A stretch of 64,000 bases of DNA from Zelopaecilomyces penicillatus (taxonomy: Eukaryota > Ascomycota > Sordariomycetes > Hypocreales > Pseudodiploosporaceae): positions 2,790,001 through 2,854,000 of the forward strand of contig VCCP01000004.1 of assembly GCA_005765155.1 (NCBI GenBank). Direction: 5' to 3'. Every line of letters begins with the position of its first letter. Positions within the stretch are counted from its first letter, which is position 1. A program made the translations under genes and the position numbers. Of this stretch, positions 34,401 through 46,406 are shown piece by piece. Below the pieces are notes generated by a model. It saw only the letters and a list, made by a program, of their open reading frames with translations, searched no databases and had not been told where the DNA came from.

Positions 34401-35204
34401 TTAGCCGAGCATACTTCTTTTTCTACCTCTCATCCTCACATCCTCCAGCTTTTTAAGCACAATGCTTGCTTGCTTAAATGTTTGCCTGTATGCCTCCAGT
34501 ACCTCGCCGAAAAGACACTCGGCACGAGGATGCGTGCTGCCAAATGCACGTTCAAGCACATACAAATCAACGGCGCGGTCTTCGTCCTGGATACCTCCGC
34601 TGGCTAGTCCAAGATCTATGACGACAATTTCTCCGTCGAGTGAGCTTTTGTTCGTCCCGGCGTCATCTGAGGTGCGACTGGCTTGCGGGGGGCTCAGCAT
34701 CATGTTGCTAGTCGTCAAATCGCCGTGAATGATGCCGATCTTGTGCATCTTGCCCACCGCCGTACCTATGCGGCGCATCAAATCTTTAAGCTCTTCATCG
34801 CCTTCAATACCCTCGATCCGGCTGCCCAGCCTCTCGTTAATGTTGACGCGGACGGGAGTTCCCGGTACCCATTCCAGCAGCAGGCAGCCAGCGGCCTCAT
34901 CGATGGCGTAAACGGTCGGGACGCGCAGTCCGTCCCTGCGGCACTTGGACAAGATGCGAGCCTCGGACAAGATGCGATGCCGGGTCAGGCGCTGATCCAG
35001 TACCGGATGACGCCACGGCTTCGGCGGCCGGTATTTGAGGGCGCAGGGAATATCGGGCCGCAGATATGTGGTTTTGTAGAGACGACCTTCGGCGCCTTGG
35101 GTGATGAGTGTTGGCGGGGTTGACGCGGGGTACTCGAGCATCTTGGGCAGAGGAAACGGCTGCTGATGGGCAGATGCTGCCGGTGGGGGGGTGGCCGTGG
35201 CCAT
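34401..35204 (-). CDS. bud32: KEOPS/EKC complex kinase Bud32
   Basis: Bud32 (PRPK) is the small atypical kinase/ATPase of the KEOPS complex, which makes the t6A base of ANN-decoding tRNAs and affects telomeres and transcription. The gene has no intron; the product is 267 residues, the family size. Landmarks are the glycine-containing QGAEGRLYKT, the ATP-binding lysine in CALKYRPPKPWRHP (K57), and LTRHRILSEARIL. The catalytic loop is IIHGDLTTSNMM (D162), and the metal-binding aspartate is in VIDLGLA (D197, DLG in place of DFG, as usual in this family). It ends with the basic RMRGRKRSMLG tail. The start at 35204 is chosen because upstream sequence in frame is low-complexity; the frame is open further upstream. 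It converges with the gcl modifier gene, 260 bases apart. Confidence 0.95.
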   Translation of the reverse strand: MATATPPPAASAHQQPFPLPKMLEYPASTPPTLITQGAEGRLYKTTYLRPDIPCALKYRPPKPWRHPVLDQRLTRHRILSEARILSKCRRDGLRVPTVYAIDEAAGCLLLEWVPGTPVRVNINERLGSRIEGIEGDEELKDLMRRIGTAVGKMHKIGIIHGDLTTSNMMLSPPQASRTSDDAGTNKSSLDGEIVVIDLGLASGGIQDEDRAVDLYVLERAFGSTHPRAECLFGEVLEAYRQTFKQASIVLKKLEDVRMRGRKRSMLG

Positions 35205-36749
35205 GGTAGCTGCTGTGCGTTTGCTTTCTCTGATTCTCCCTCTCTTCCTCTGCCTGTGCCTCTGATACGGCGATGCACAGGGCTGGGTTGCGCCAGAAGC
35301 CAAATATGGGTTTTGGAATGCGGCGCGTTTTCGTCTGGTTTGTTTCCAACGTGGGGTTGCAGGCGGCTGGTCTGGCAAGTCTCAGGTGTGGTTGGTGGGT
35401 GACAGATGGTGTGGCTCTCAAACCCTTTTCACATGTACCGGTATTTTGTACTGGTCTCGTACGTCTCCAGCGAGTGCCGATTGCAGGTGAGCGACAAAGT
35501 GCATGCAGGGCGGAAACCACTTCTGGGTTCTGCTGGGTCGGAATGGCATAGATTGCTTGCAGCCCGATGTCTTGGGCCCGTCATCATACATCACACATCG
35601 TAACGCCCACCATATAAAAAGCCATTCCGTCTCCTGTACCGCACATGCGAGTGTAGCGGCAGCCTCCTGGGTGGGCCAGCTGGCCTGCCTCCACTGGCTC
35701 CGGCTCCCCGTCTCTGGCACTCGTGGATGGTGGTTGAGGGTGTGGTGTGAATTGTGTTAGCAACCTGGCGTTTACTCATAGGTTGGCCCATCATGACAAT
35801 GTCTCGAAGGAGTCTGGGTATTGCCTTTGCGACGATGCTCGGCTAGGTGCCGCTGCTTGTGCCACTCCATGGCTTTTTGCCCTTCTGCCGCCTGCATTGT
35901 GGCTCATTCAGAGTACCTTAGGTAGTGGTGGTAATGACTAGGCCTTGTACCTAGCAACAATTCCGCGCAATTACTACTGTATGCACGAGGTAAGATATTG
36001 CCCTTCGTACTCGTACCGACTTTTCACTTCTCTCCTCCCCCGTCGTTTCGCGCTCGCGGTCAGAGAGTCAAGGCCCCTTTTGCTTGTGCCGCCAACCAGA
36101 GGCGGCCATGTGACCAGGACAGCCTGTCTGGGCTCTGCAGCGGCTTCGGCCACCCGCTCTGCACTGGGAGGGGGTCCTTCCGGGTCTGTTTCGTGTATTC
36201 CGAGGCCAGCTCCTCAGTGGCTGCAAGCGGACAATGTAGGCCACAAGGGACCGGACTCGTGGAGTTTGCGGCTTGCCAGAGGGAAAAGACTCCATTCCAC
36301 AGATCACTAGCAGACGCACTTGCAGGGCCTTGCAGCAGGTTGCAGGGGCCGGCGCAAATCCCATCGTGCGCTGCGCTTGCGCTTGCATTGGGCCCTGCCC
36401 TGCTGTAATTACTTCGTAATAGCCCTCCAGTACGCAGGTAGCCCTCCTCCAGCCCTCCCAGGCCCTCCCAGGCCCGGCCCCAGCAGACAGATGGGCGCAC
36501 AACAGAACGTGAAAGAGTCTGCGGTGCAGCAGCCCAATCAAGCGTTTGTTGAGCACTCTTTCCTCTGCCAAACTTCGTCATCACTAATCCGCCGCCGTGT
36601 CGCCGTTCGCCGTCGTTGGTTCCCCAGGAGTCGTTGCTCAACCTTCTCGCCCGCCTCCCTCTCTCTCCCCCCCGTCTATACCCCCCGCGGACAATGACAC
36701 TCCCCCGCCGCGACACCAACACTGCCGACTACGTCTCACCTGTTGCATA
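35205..36749. other. Bidirectional promoter region
   Basis: This lies between bud32 (-) and the membrane-protein gene (+). It has GC-rich runs of GCCCTCCCAG-like units near 36440-36480 and TAGGTA words near 35914-35950. A 220-codon minus-strand frame (36060-36722) has biased composition and no domain, so I reject it. Confidence 0.55.
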
Positions 36750-37475
36750 ATGGACGACTTGGGGTCTCTCCAGTGGACCATCATCCTCGTGATGACGGCC
36801 CTCGCGCTTTGCCTGGTTGTCATTGCGCAAACAGCAATCAGTTTCCGAGCAGGTTACATTGCCGCACCGGAGGAGATTGTCACCTTCATCGACGCCGTTG
36901 ACTTTTCCATACAAGAGAACGAGAGCTATGATCGCGATGTTGCAAAGGTGCAGCGCCTCGAGGACAAGATTCGACTCAATAAACTTCTGCGCGATATCCA
37001 GAAGGGGGGCGACGATTTGCGCGAGGACTTGAACAATCTCATCGTTGCAGAAGGCACCACGGCGTTGAGAACATCTACTAGGCTTCTGTGGGCGTCCAAG
37101 CGCACACGTTTGGAGGAGCGGTTACGAAGGCTGGATATGTTGCGCATGCGCTTTCTGGTTGTTTATCTTGGCATCATCACATCTATCGCGGACAAGCAAC
37201 CTCCTCCTCCGCCACCCCTCCCCAGGGAACCCGAGAAGATGTCCGCCTTCACAACCCCCATCAAACCCGCCCTGCACAAGGCCTTCACGGACAGTATTGT
37301 AAAGCGGCCGCCGCTGCGACAACTCTCCACCCCCCATGCTGTCGGCCACAATGCACATAATTCACCGCCGCATAGGCAGGGTTGGGCCGGTGTCGTTGAG
37401 GAGCTTCAGACCTCACCCCGCATGCAACAGCGTCATGCCTCAATAGAGCAAGCCATGGCAAGAGCATCTCCTTGA
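36750..37475 (+). CDS. Conserved-looking one-pass membrane protein, function unknown
   Basis: I do not recognise a named family. The frame gives 241 residues without an intron. The start precedes MDDLGSLQWTIILVMTALAL, and residues about 8-32 form one strong hydrophobic segment followed by ISFRAGY, so the protein probably has one N-terminal anchor. Residues 40-150 are charged and heptad-like (VAKVQRLEDKIRLNKLLRDI and RTRLEERLRRLDMLRMRFLV), suggesting coiled coil. A second hydrophobic patch is VVYLGIITS. The C-terminal third is proline- and histidine-rich with QPPPPPPLP and ends MARASP. Upstream frame is open but low-complexity, so this ATG is preferred. An overlapping open frame starts at the stop (see the next entry). 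Confidence 0.65.
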   Translation: MDDLGSLQWTIILVMTALALCLVVIAQTAISFRAGYIAAPEEIVTFIDAVDFSIQENESYDRDVAKVQRLEDKIRLNKLLRDIQKGGDDLREDLNNLIVAEGTTALRTSTRLLWASKRTRLEERLRRLDMLRMRFLVVYLGIITSIADKQPPPPPPLPREPEKMSAFTTPIKPALHKAFTDSIVKRPPLRQLSTPHAVGHNAHNSPPHRQGWAGVVEELQTSPRMQQRHASIEQAMARASP

Positions 37476-38044
37476 GTTCATTCACGAGTGGCGAGACCGG
37501 AACCTCTACTTATAGAAGCAACTCGTCCCCTTTATTTTTACACGCGCCAACAATACAGTCCCTAGGACCTATTTTAGCCCATTGGACGAAGGAGGCCAGC
37601 TACATCAACGGTGACGAAACAGCATTCTGGCGCAGTCTTGGAACGATCCCATTGCTAGATCATGAACAGCGGCATTGTCAGAAGAACATGCCTATAACAA
37701 ACTTTTACGACATTATGGAGAAAGAGGAGGTCAATTATGACACACGATTTTATGACAAGGGAACGCATTATGAGTGTGTTTTGGTAGGAGAACCTCAGGA
37801 GTTACCGGTCACTTCACTTAGATAGGATACCCCATTTCATTTCATTTCTTGTCAGGCAGCATTTTGATGCGCCATCCAGTTTTTCTTTTGTCAGCGTTAC
37901 AGTCTGCAGAAGACTTGTTTTCGGTTTCTTCGTTTCAAGCCCTTGTGCAACTAAGGCATAACTTAATATCCTCTCACCAACTGCATCTCAGCATCATTGG
38001 TTATTCCATGTTGGATCATTGTGAGGTCAAACAACCGCAAAGCA
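37476..38044. other. Intergenic with a 117-codon open frame
   Basis: A plus-strand frame at 37472-37825 starts at a TTG that overlaps the stop of the preceding gene and encodes a non-repetitive 117-residue sequence. It has no ATG at its head. It could be 3' UTR, or a C-terminal exon of the upstream gene reached by unrecognised splicing. I do not call it a gene. Confidence 0.3.
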
Positions 38045-38764
38045 TTAGTGAGCAGACATCTCGTCAGGGCCGGTACCATTCTTCTCCCCAACTGCAACAA
38101 ATTGTTAGCAACAGGTAGTTTAGATGGATAGAAACAAATATATCGTTCTTTTTTTTCTCATCAGACGTACCATCCAGTGCCACCAAGAAACGGCTTACAC
38201 AGTTATAGCTAGCGACCTAGAAACAATAATGTTCAGTATTAGTGCATTCTTCGTCACCACGAGTTATTAGCCAAGTCTCACGGTTGCAGTGACTTCTACA
38301 ACCTCTTTGTCACTGAAAAAGCTGCGTAGGTGGGAGAATGTCTCGTCCTTGACTTGAACATTGCGAGTCATCTCATCCGTGTACAAGAGTACGGCCCATT
38401 GCTTCTCGCTGAAGCCATCAGGTCTTTGGCTGGCGAGATTATCCTGCTTAACTTGATCCATGGCGGCGACGCTCATGCCGGCCTTGATTGCCAGCGGGGC
38501 GTGGGACTTCCACTCATACCAGGCCTTGTTGCAGACAGCGACGCGTGAGATGGCGAGCTCGCGGATATCGTCATCAAGAGAGGTCTTGGTGCGGATAGCG
38601 CCGAGGAAGGAGTTCCAACCGTCGGCAACAGGCGGCGAGTGGAGAAGAGTGAGATCTAGAGCTTGGAGAGCATGGGGAGCACGGCGGTCGCGGATACGCT
38701 GGACAATGGCGGCGTCCTCGTCGGTGCTGGAGGCGGGAGGGTCGGGGATGTAGGGGAGTCTCAT
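38045..38764 (-). CDS. Carboxymuconolactone decarboxylase-like (AhpD-fold) protein
   Basis: Exons are 38764-38282, 38216-38171 (46 bases) and 38091-38045 (47 bases), introns 65 and 79 bases; the product is 191 residues. The exon joins are supported by restored family sequence: VEVTAT joins VASYNCVSRFLVALD, then VGEKNGTGPDEMSAH. The core motif is IRELAISRVAVCNKAWYEW followed by a histidine, as in fungal CMD-family proteins. It has one cysteine where peroxidase-active AhpD proteins have C-x-x-C, so disulfide peroxidase activity is doubtful. Members are small all-helical enzymes, often of unknown substrate. No aromatic-degradation partner is nearby. Confidence 0.88.
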
Positions 38765-40369
38765 GGTTGTAAGATATAGGTTGATAAAGATACTAATAGT
38801 TCAAATAGATCCAATGGAGGGGGGTCTTTTAGTTGTGTGAGGGAAGAAAAGTTACAGTCAGTCGAGATTTTGAGCAGTCTGCAGCTTAAATATATTTTCT
38901 CTTCCCCAACATTCCGTGATCTCTCCTGTACAGTTCGGCTTTGAGTTCCGTTGGCTGTCGGCGCATCAGGCCGGGGCGAGGTCGGAGGGGCGGGGTAGGT
39001 GTGGGGCCTTGTTTCTCTTGACCAAGACAATGCCTTTTCCTTTTTGTGTAAGAAGACCAGAAACACATTTTGATAATCAACTGAGATACGAGTAATTAGA
39101 AACCAATTTTCTATTGGCTTCACTTGAGCGAGGGGGATTTTTCGGCCTATTCTGCTAATCAATATGATCTTCATGGTTGGTTTGGATTCGATGTGTGAGT
39201 CACCTAATCACAGAGATTGACCAAATCAATTTATGAAACCCACAATGATATCTTCCGTTTCATTGCATTCTAATTGGTCTGATTGTATCTACAGGAAGAT
39301 TCAGTCAGTAATAAATCTCACTTGGTTTTACAATGACCTCTAGTCTTTCTGTGGGTATTACCATGCCGGTCTTTCAACAATGTAAGCCACTCTCTTCACT
39401 AATCACAGGCTTTGGCGCGTCATCGTTCCTCTCACCACACTAGGTATAGGGCCTTGTGGTACAGACAGAAAGACGATGGCCGTTACGGGAATATAGCCCT
39501 TGTAAGTCCCTCTATGAGATTTAGGTATTTCTCAAAGGTGCATGCAGCAAAGGCATGACACGCATCGAAGGTGCATTGGCCTCTACGTCAGTATGCACTG
39601 ATGTCTCACTTGCAGCGTGCTATATGAATAGCAGGGCATTGTGTCTCCATGTTCACATTGCATGCAGTACAGTTATAGACAAGGGAGAAACTACCTAGCA
39701 ATCCAATTTCTTACCCATGAATTTGCGACTCGCATACGGACGACAGTTGAGCTCCACTAAATATAATCAGGGTCGTGGATGTGAGCATGTTGGGACAGGC
39801 AAACAGACGAATTGCTACAATTACGAGACCGCTCGGTCAGCTAACTCCGCCCACAACTCTGTAATGGAGTATCTATCAATACACATTGAAAGCATATACA
39901 AAAGCATACAGTCGAACTATTTGAAAGGCGCTGGGGATTCTTGTTGTCTCGACATTTGGGAAGAATGACGCCCAGCAAATTACTCTTGGTACAATGCTAG
40001 GTTACTAAATCTGTTCTCCTTGCCGTACTCCAAAGCGCGTAGTGAATAAAATCAGAAGCAGATCTTGATAGTTTCAATGCATATGCTTCTGTAGTTAGAA
40101 GATAAGAAGAAAGTATATTCAGTCAAAAACAAAACCAAAAAAGGGTACATGGAAAAGAGCCAGAACCTTATGTCGGTGTGAGTGAGACGGTTGGTGAGCC
40201 TGTGCACGTGCTGCAACGCGTTCGTGCAGCTCACGTGACCAAGCTTCGGATCAGGGACCTGGCCATTAACGCGACAGTAGTTTTCCTCGCGTTCGCTGGG
40301 TGTGAATACCTCATCAACCTCCCTCTCACGTCGGCTAATCCCTTTTGCTGGCCAGTTCTATCAGTCACG
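38765..40369. other. Bidirectional promoter region, CMD-like / spt16
   Basis: A 137-codon minus-strand frame (38761-39174) abuts the CMD start; it may be leader sequence with an upstream reading frame and has no domain. Two CACGTG words precede spt16 (separate entry). The rest is AT-rich and unremarkable. Confidence 0.55.
40205..40239. promoter_or_regulatory. Paired CACGTG elements upstream of spt16
   Basis: CACGTG occurs at 40205-40210 and, as CACGTGAC, at 40232-40239, 131-165 bases before the spt16 start. CACGTGAC is the reverse complement of the Cbf1-type GTCACGTG. A bHLH factor is a plausible binder; this is inferred from the motif alone. Confidence 0.4.
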
Positions 40370-43300
40370 ATGGCGGAGATCAAGATTGACAACAAGCTCT
40401 TCCAGGAGCGTATTGCGCATTTTGTGACGTCCTGGAAGAATGATCTCCGATCCAAGGATGGCCTGTTTGGGGGAGCTTCATCCATCCTTGTCATGATGGG
40501 CAAGGTGGAGGAGGTTCCTGAATTTCACAAAAACAACGCCATGCACGTAAGTGATGAGACCAAGCGCTATGGATTGCCTCAAATTTATTGGCATAACATC
40601 TAATCCGGCGCATTTAGTTTTGGCTTTTGGGATACGAGTTTCCCACTACGTTGATGCTGTTCACAGTGGAAACGGTCTACATCTTGACGACTGCGAAGAA
40701 AGGTAGGCGACCAAGTCATCAACTCGAAAGATTTCAGAAACTAAAATCATCCCAGCGAAACATCTTGAGCAGCTCAAGGGCGGACGGTTCCCAATCGAAG
40801 TGCTCGTTCGAGGCAAAGATGCGGCCGAAAACGAGAAACTGTTTGTCACCATTGCCGATAAGATTAAGGAGGCGGGAGTAAGAAAATATGATTTTCCCCT
40901 CAAGGTGTCTATCGTTAACCCAAATGTTGCTGCAGAACAAAGTCGGAACCATTGCCAAGGACACCTCCAAAGGACCGTTTGTTGACGAGTGGAAAAAGGT
41001 ATTTGCCGATAATTGCAAGGAGGTTGAGGAAGTGGATATTTCCTCTGCTCTGTCGACTCATGCCTTTTCCGTCAAGGATGAAAATGAACTCCGAGCGATG
41101 CGAACCGCTTCGAAAGCTTGCGTTGCACTCATGACCCCATATTTCCTCGATGAGATGTCCAACATCCTGGATGCTGAGAAAAAGGTTGCGCATTCAGATC
41201 TTGCTGGCAAGGTAGACTCGAAACTCGATGATACCAAGTTCTGGCAGAATGTACAGCTACCTAGCAAGGGGAAGCTACCCTCTGATTTCGATGCGAATCA
41301 ACTGGACTGGATTCTGGGCCCCTCGATTCAGAGCGGTGGCAAGTATGATCTCCGTTTTGCAGGCGAGCCTAACAAGGATAATTTACACGCCGGTATCATC
41401 ATCGCGGCGTTTGGCCTGAGATACAAATCTTACTGCTCGACAATTGCGCGCACGTATCTGGTCGATCCCAATAAATCACAAGAAAGCAACTACAAGCTTC
41501 TGTTCATGATTCACAATACAATCATCAAGGACATTCGAGATGGCATGACTGCAAAGGAGGTTTACGGAAAGGCGATAAGCATCATCAAGAGCAAGAAGCC
41601 AGATATGGAGAAGCACTTCCTAAAGAATGTCGGATGGGGAATTGGTCTAGAAAACAAAGACCCTACCCTTATCTTGAATGCCAAGAACCAGAGGACTCTC
41701 AAGGACGGAATGACCCTGATCATTCATACCGGTTTCCAGGATCTCGAGAATCCCCAGCCTCAGGACAAGCACAGCAAGGTGTACTCTCTGGTTCTCACGG
41801 ATACGCTTCGAGTCACAACTGCTGAACCTGTTGTTTTCACTGCCGAAGCACCCACTAGTGCCGATGCTAATTCATTCTTCTTCAAAGATGACGAGGAGGC
41901 AGCACCAGCACCGAAGAAGGAGAAGAAGGACCCCAGAGTTGGTGCCGTTGCAACCAAGAACATCACAAGCACCAGACTTCGCTCTGAACGGTCTACTCAC
42001 GTGGACGACGACGCTGATAAAAGGCGTCGGGAGCATCAGAAGGAGCTAGCCACAAAAAAACAGAAGGAGGGCTTGGCAAGGTTTAGCGAGGCCAAAAGCG
42101 AAAAGAATGGAGACGAAGCGAAGACCTTCAAGCGCTTTGAAGCCTACAAGAGAGATAATCAGTTTCCTTTGAAGGTGAAGAATCTCGAGATTGTGGTAGA
42201 CTCCAAAAACAGCACCGTCGTCCTACCTATTATGGGTCGGCCGGTCCCCTTTCACATCAACGCCATCAAAAACGCCAGCAAGAGCGATGAGGGAGAGTTT
42301 GCCTTTTTGCGTATCAACTTCTTGTCTCCTGGTCAGGGTGTCGGCCGCAAAGACGATCATCCCTTTGAGGATGCGTCTGCACACTTTGTGCGAAGCTTGA
42401 CCTTCCGATCGTTAGACGGTGATAGATATAGTGAGATAGCCACTCAGATATCGAACCTTAAACGCGACATCGTGAAGAAACAGCAGGAAAAGAAGGATAT
42501 GGAGGATGTGGTGGAGCAAGATAAACTTGCGGAGATTAGAAGTGAGTTCCATGTCATCCTGAGTCTACCTAACGGCACAGTTTCTAACCTTGACTCACTA
42601 CAGACCGACGCCCCGCCGTTTTAGATAACGTCTATATCCGGCCAGCCATGGAAGGCAAGCGAGTTCCCGGAAAGATGGAGATTCACCAGAATGGTATCAG
42701 ATATCAATCACCTCTTAACGCACAGCACCGTGTCGATATTCTTTTCTCCAATGTTAAACATCTGTTCTTTCAGCCTTGTCAGCACGAGCTGATTGTCATC
42801 ATCCACATTCACCTCAAAGATCCAATCATTGTGGGTAACAAGAAGAAGACGAAGGATGTGCAATTCTATCGCGAAGCAACCGATATTCAGTTTGATGAGA
42901 CAGGTAACAGAAAGCGAAAGTACCGATATGGTGATGAGGATGAGTTCGAGGCTGAGCAAGAGGAGAGGCGTCGCCGAACTGAGCTCGATCGCCTCTTCCA
43001 GGGATTCGCTCAGAAGATCGCTGAGGCAGGACGCAACGAGAACATCGAAGTCGACATGCCGATTCGAGATCTTGGTTTCCACGGTGTGCCTTTCAGAAGT
43101 AACGTCTTCATTCAGCCCAGCACAGACTGTCTCATCCAGGTCGTTGAGCCTCCCTTCATGGTTATCACAATTGAAGATATTGAAGTGGCGCATTTGGAAC
43201 GAGTTCAGTTTGGTCTCAAGAACTTCGACATGGTTTTCATCTTCAAAGACTTTACCCGGACACCATTTCACATCAATACCATCCCAGTCGAATATCTGGA

Positions 43301-43721
43301 CCAAGTCAAGGATTTCCTTGATTCATCGGATATCGCTGTCTCGGAGGGTATGCTCAACCTGAACTGGCCGACAATCATGAAGACTGTGAACGCCGACACA
43401 CATCAGTTCTTCAACGATGGTGGATGGTCCTTCCTGCAAGCTGACTCCGACGACGATGGAGGTGAAGCTGAATCCGAGCAGGAATCAGCCTTTGAGATGG
43501 ATGATGATGAAATGGACGAGGTATCGGAGTCAAGCGAAGAAGACTCCGACTTTGGCAGCAATGCCAGCGACGATGATGACGACGATGGAGACCTTGACAG
43601 CGATGACGAGGGTGAGGACTGGGACGAGCTGGAGAAGAAGGCCAAGAAGCGTGACCGAGAGGCGGCCATGAATGAGGAAGAAGCTCGCGGTGCTACCAGC
43701 AAGAAGCAACGAAAGCGTTAA
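40370..43721 (+). CDS. spt16: FACT complex subunit Spt16
   Basis: Spt16 is the large subunit of the histone chaperone FACT, which loosens and rebuilds nucleosomes during transcription and replication together with Pob3. Exons are 40370-40546, 40618-40702, 40756-40877, 40936-42541 and 42604-43721; introns are 53-71 bases. The product is 1035 residues. The N-terminal domain (about 1-440) has the pita-bread peptidase-like fold without the catalytic metal ligands (LHAGIIIAAFGLRYKSYCST, KNVGWGIGLE). The middle holds the dimerisation region and RRPAVLDNVYIRP, then the tandem PH-like domain (MEIHQNGIRYQS, FLDSSDIAVSEGMLNLNW). From about residue 940 the tail is strongly acidic, ending in a basic KKQRKR. 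All exon joins restore family sequence. Confidence 0.97.
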
Positions 43722-44724
43722 GGCAAGGGATCCGAAGAATTAACATAAATTTAATAATAGTAGGCATGTAAGAGACCAAAAATTAGGGATGACGGAGAGA
43801 TATGGGACATCAAGTGCTTGTGAAAGCTTGATTTTTTGTGTATTAGATTATGTTCCGCGGCACAATATGACTGCCCTGCTTGTTTTTTTTTCTTTGTGGA
43901 TTTCGTTAGGTTTCAGGTAGTTTTTTTCCTTCTAAGGGGTGTTATCTATGCTATGCTACTAGATGAATAGAACAAGCAAGTGATATGAGAAGTGGAAGTT
44001 CGTCTGAGAAGGAAGACGTCATGTTCAAGAGTATTAGTCCATCAAGGCAGTGAATAGCAAATCACATGGATGATACATTCGTAACTTCTACAGATATATT
44101 GTATACGTCTGGGACATTCAAGATGTAGATGTGTAAAGAAAAATAAATGCCATTCATTTCTATCAAGAAGAGCCCAGGCTCTTGTGCGCAGCATACTAAA
44201 CTAGGAAATAAAAACTCCCCAACTCCGACCGTGCGACGGGCAGATTGTGAAAAGGGAAGTGAAAAAACCCCAATAATTTCAAAAACAACGACCACCCATC
44301 ATTTCCATCACTACTAATCCCTATCTTGTTGTTGCCGTGTTGATGATCTTTTTTTTAGATATACTTTTGAGTTCTTTTTTTCATTGGCTTGTTAGACAGG
44401 GGGCAGGTGGCCCCCCCACGAGCAGAAATAACAAATAGGCCATGATAGCGCCTCTGGGCGGAAACTAGATATAGTCATACAAGCCATCTCCGCTAGGACA
44501 TATACATGTTTGATGTGATAGCAAGTGAAGGCCATGTCCAGGTGTTCACAGTTTGGTCCCTTCCCCCTTTGTTGCAACTGTAAGTAAGCTCTGTTTCACA
44601 AAACGCCGAGGCGGTCGTACAAGCTACCATGGAATCGAAGGGGTCGGAAGCTGGATTCGCTGTTATCGCTGCTAGAAGGGGGGAAGGTCGTGCTGGACAT
44701 GGTTCGAGAGCTGCTGCGAGCCAC
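43722..44724. other. Intergenic between convergent spt16 and cdc50-like gene
   Basis: T-rich and A-rich 3' flanking sequence with several T8-T10 runs. Nothing else is supported. Confidence 0.5.
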
Positions 44725-46406
44725 CTAAGCCTCGCCAGGGCGGAGCTCACGGCCGGATGCCATAGCGGTGCTTGGGCCTCCAGCCTTGGGTGCAGGAGCA
44801 TTGTTCCATGACAGATACGTGTGATCACCCAGTTTTCTAAGATGAATGTTAGATAATACACACATATAACGTAGAGCCAAGAGCAAATCCGGTGAAATTG
44901 TCTCCAGGGGCATATTTTGGGTGTTAGTCACTGACCTTGGCTTGATGAGATGCGTTGCCGTGAAGATGGCACCTAAAACGATGCACATGCCTCCAACAAT
45001 GATATAAGCAATTCCTAGGAAGTTGTTGCGGCCACCCATTACGGTACGAGTCGTAATGAGGATCGCCTTGGTGCCTCGGTATTCAGTAGTAGGGAAAACT
45101 ATACCAAGAGTTAGCAAAACGACCAAAAAGGTGGAGATAATTTAACTCCTTCAACCTACAATCGTCAACAATGATTTCATAACGTCCATCTTCCAGTGCT
45201 TCAGCGTCGTTGCGCTGGTAGAGCTTGCTGAAGGAAGGCAAGCCTGCAGTTCGCATCCAAACCTGGAACGCTTCCCACTGCTTCAGGTTGGGAGGTGGGT
45301 TGTCGTCGGTGTAGTTGTTGGGATAGCGGTCGCGCCAGTTGGGCGGTGGCAAAACATCGCTCGGCTTATACTTGGTCTCACCATACAACGCCTTGTCGCT
45401 ATCCCATGCGATATTGCTGTTGTTCTTCATCACATAGGTTCGTGTTTCGTTGCCCTTGGCTCCGGGGGGGTTGAGCAGCTCAGGGCTCGTGAAGGAGTCG
45501 TTGAACATGGAGTTGGCGATGAGTCCGCAAGGGTAGTATGGCTTCTTGACACCATCAATGGTGTCACCATATAGGGGCGTGCACTTGGAGCCATGGATTT
45601 CGCCGTATGATCGGGCACCCCCCTTGAGCTGGTCGGCATCGAAGGACTCGACATAGCGACGATGGTTCTGGTAGAAGTTCGTGAGATGATAGTAAAAGAG
45701 AACAGGTGGACCCATGTTCTCGGGGATGTTGAATCGCAAATGGCAGCGGTCGGCAGCGATCTGAACGCCAGGGTTCACGGTGACATTGACACCTCTCTCG
45801 ACAGCCCACTGGGCATCTGTGGATGAGTTGGAGCTCTTGAAAGCTGTGCTCACATCTCCGCTGGGCATGGGCTTAAATCCACTATCAAAATCGGGCGCAT
45901 CCTTTCTGCACTTGGTATAATCGAGGCGTATTTCTTGCACCTGTTGTGATGTCTGTGGTTAGAACTGGCGGAGATATTCGTGGCAAGGGAAGGTTTCGGA
46001 GGAGTCGGATTTCGCATACTTGAGCGCTGGCATAGAGAAGAAGACCACCAATGGGAGCGAATATGACTCCAATGATGAAGAACAGCGGCAGAACCGTCTT
46101 CGGGGTGAGGATTGGTCTGGAGGAGGGTTGTAAGCATCAAATCGTACAAACCAAGCTTGCGCTTGGCGACGGGCAACATAGACACTTACTGCCATGCTTT
46201 CAATCGCTGTTGCCGAAATGCCGTGTCTGTTTTGATAAATCACAAACATGGTCAGCGAGGTCAGACTCTCTCCCAGCTAACGCGAGATGCGCTCCCTCAA
46301 GATACTCACTGGCTGGCCGGCGACTCTTCTTGTCCGGCTGCTTCGGGTTCGTATCATGCGAGTCCATGGAGTCGGTATGGCCGACACCGTGCGGCGTGTC
46401 GGACAT
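44725..46406 (-). CDS. cdc50: Cdc50/Lem3-family flippase subunit
   Basis: Cdc50 proteins are obligate beta-subunits of P4-ATPase phospholipid flippases in Golgi, endosome and plasma membranes. Six exons: 46406-46310, 46226-46190, 46116-46020, 45940-45160, 45098-44936, 44836-44725; the product is 428 residues. The cytoplasmic N-terminus ends FRQQRLKAWQPILTPK. The first membrane segment is about 52-76 (VLPLFFIIGVIFAPIGGLLL). The large extracellular part has the cysteines and N-glycosylation sites typical of the family, with IPENMGPPVLFYYHLTNFYQ, PCGLIANSMFND and FQVWMRTAGLPSFSKLY. The second segment is about 364-386 (FLGIAYIIVGGMCIVLGAIF), followed by LGDHTYLSWN. Introns are 61-99 bases. Which paralogue (Cdc50, Lem3 or Crf1 type) is not settled. 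Confidence 0.95.

Noticed and set aside
36060..36722. 220-codon open frame on the minus strand
   Set aside because: Gly/Arg-biased translation of GC-rich promoter sequence shared by bud32 and the membrane-protein gene; no domain.
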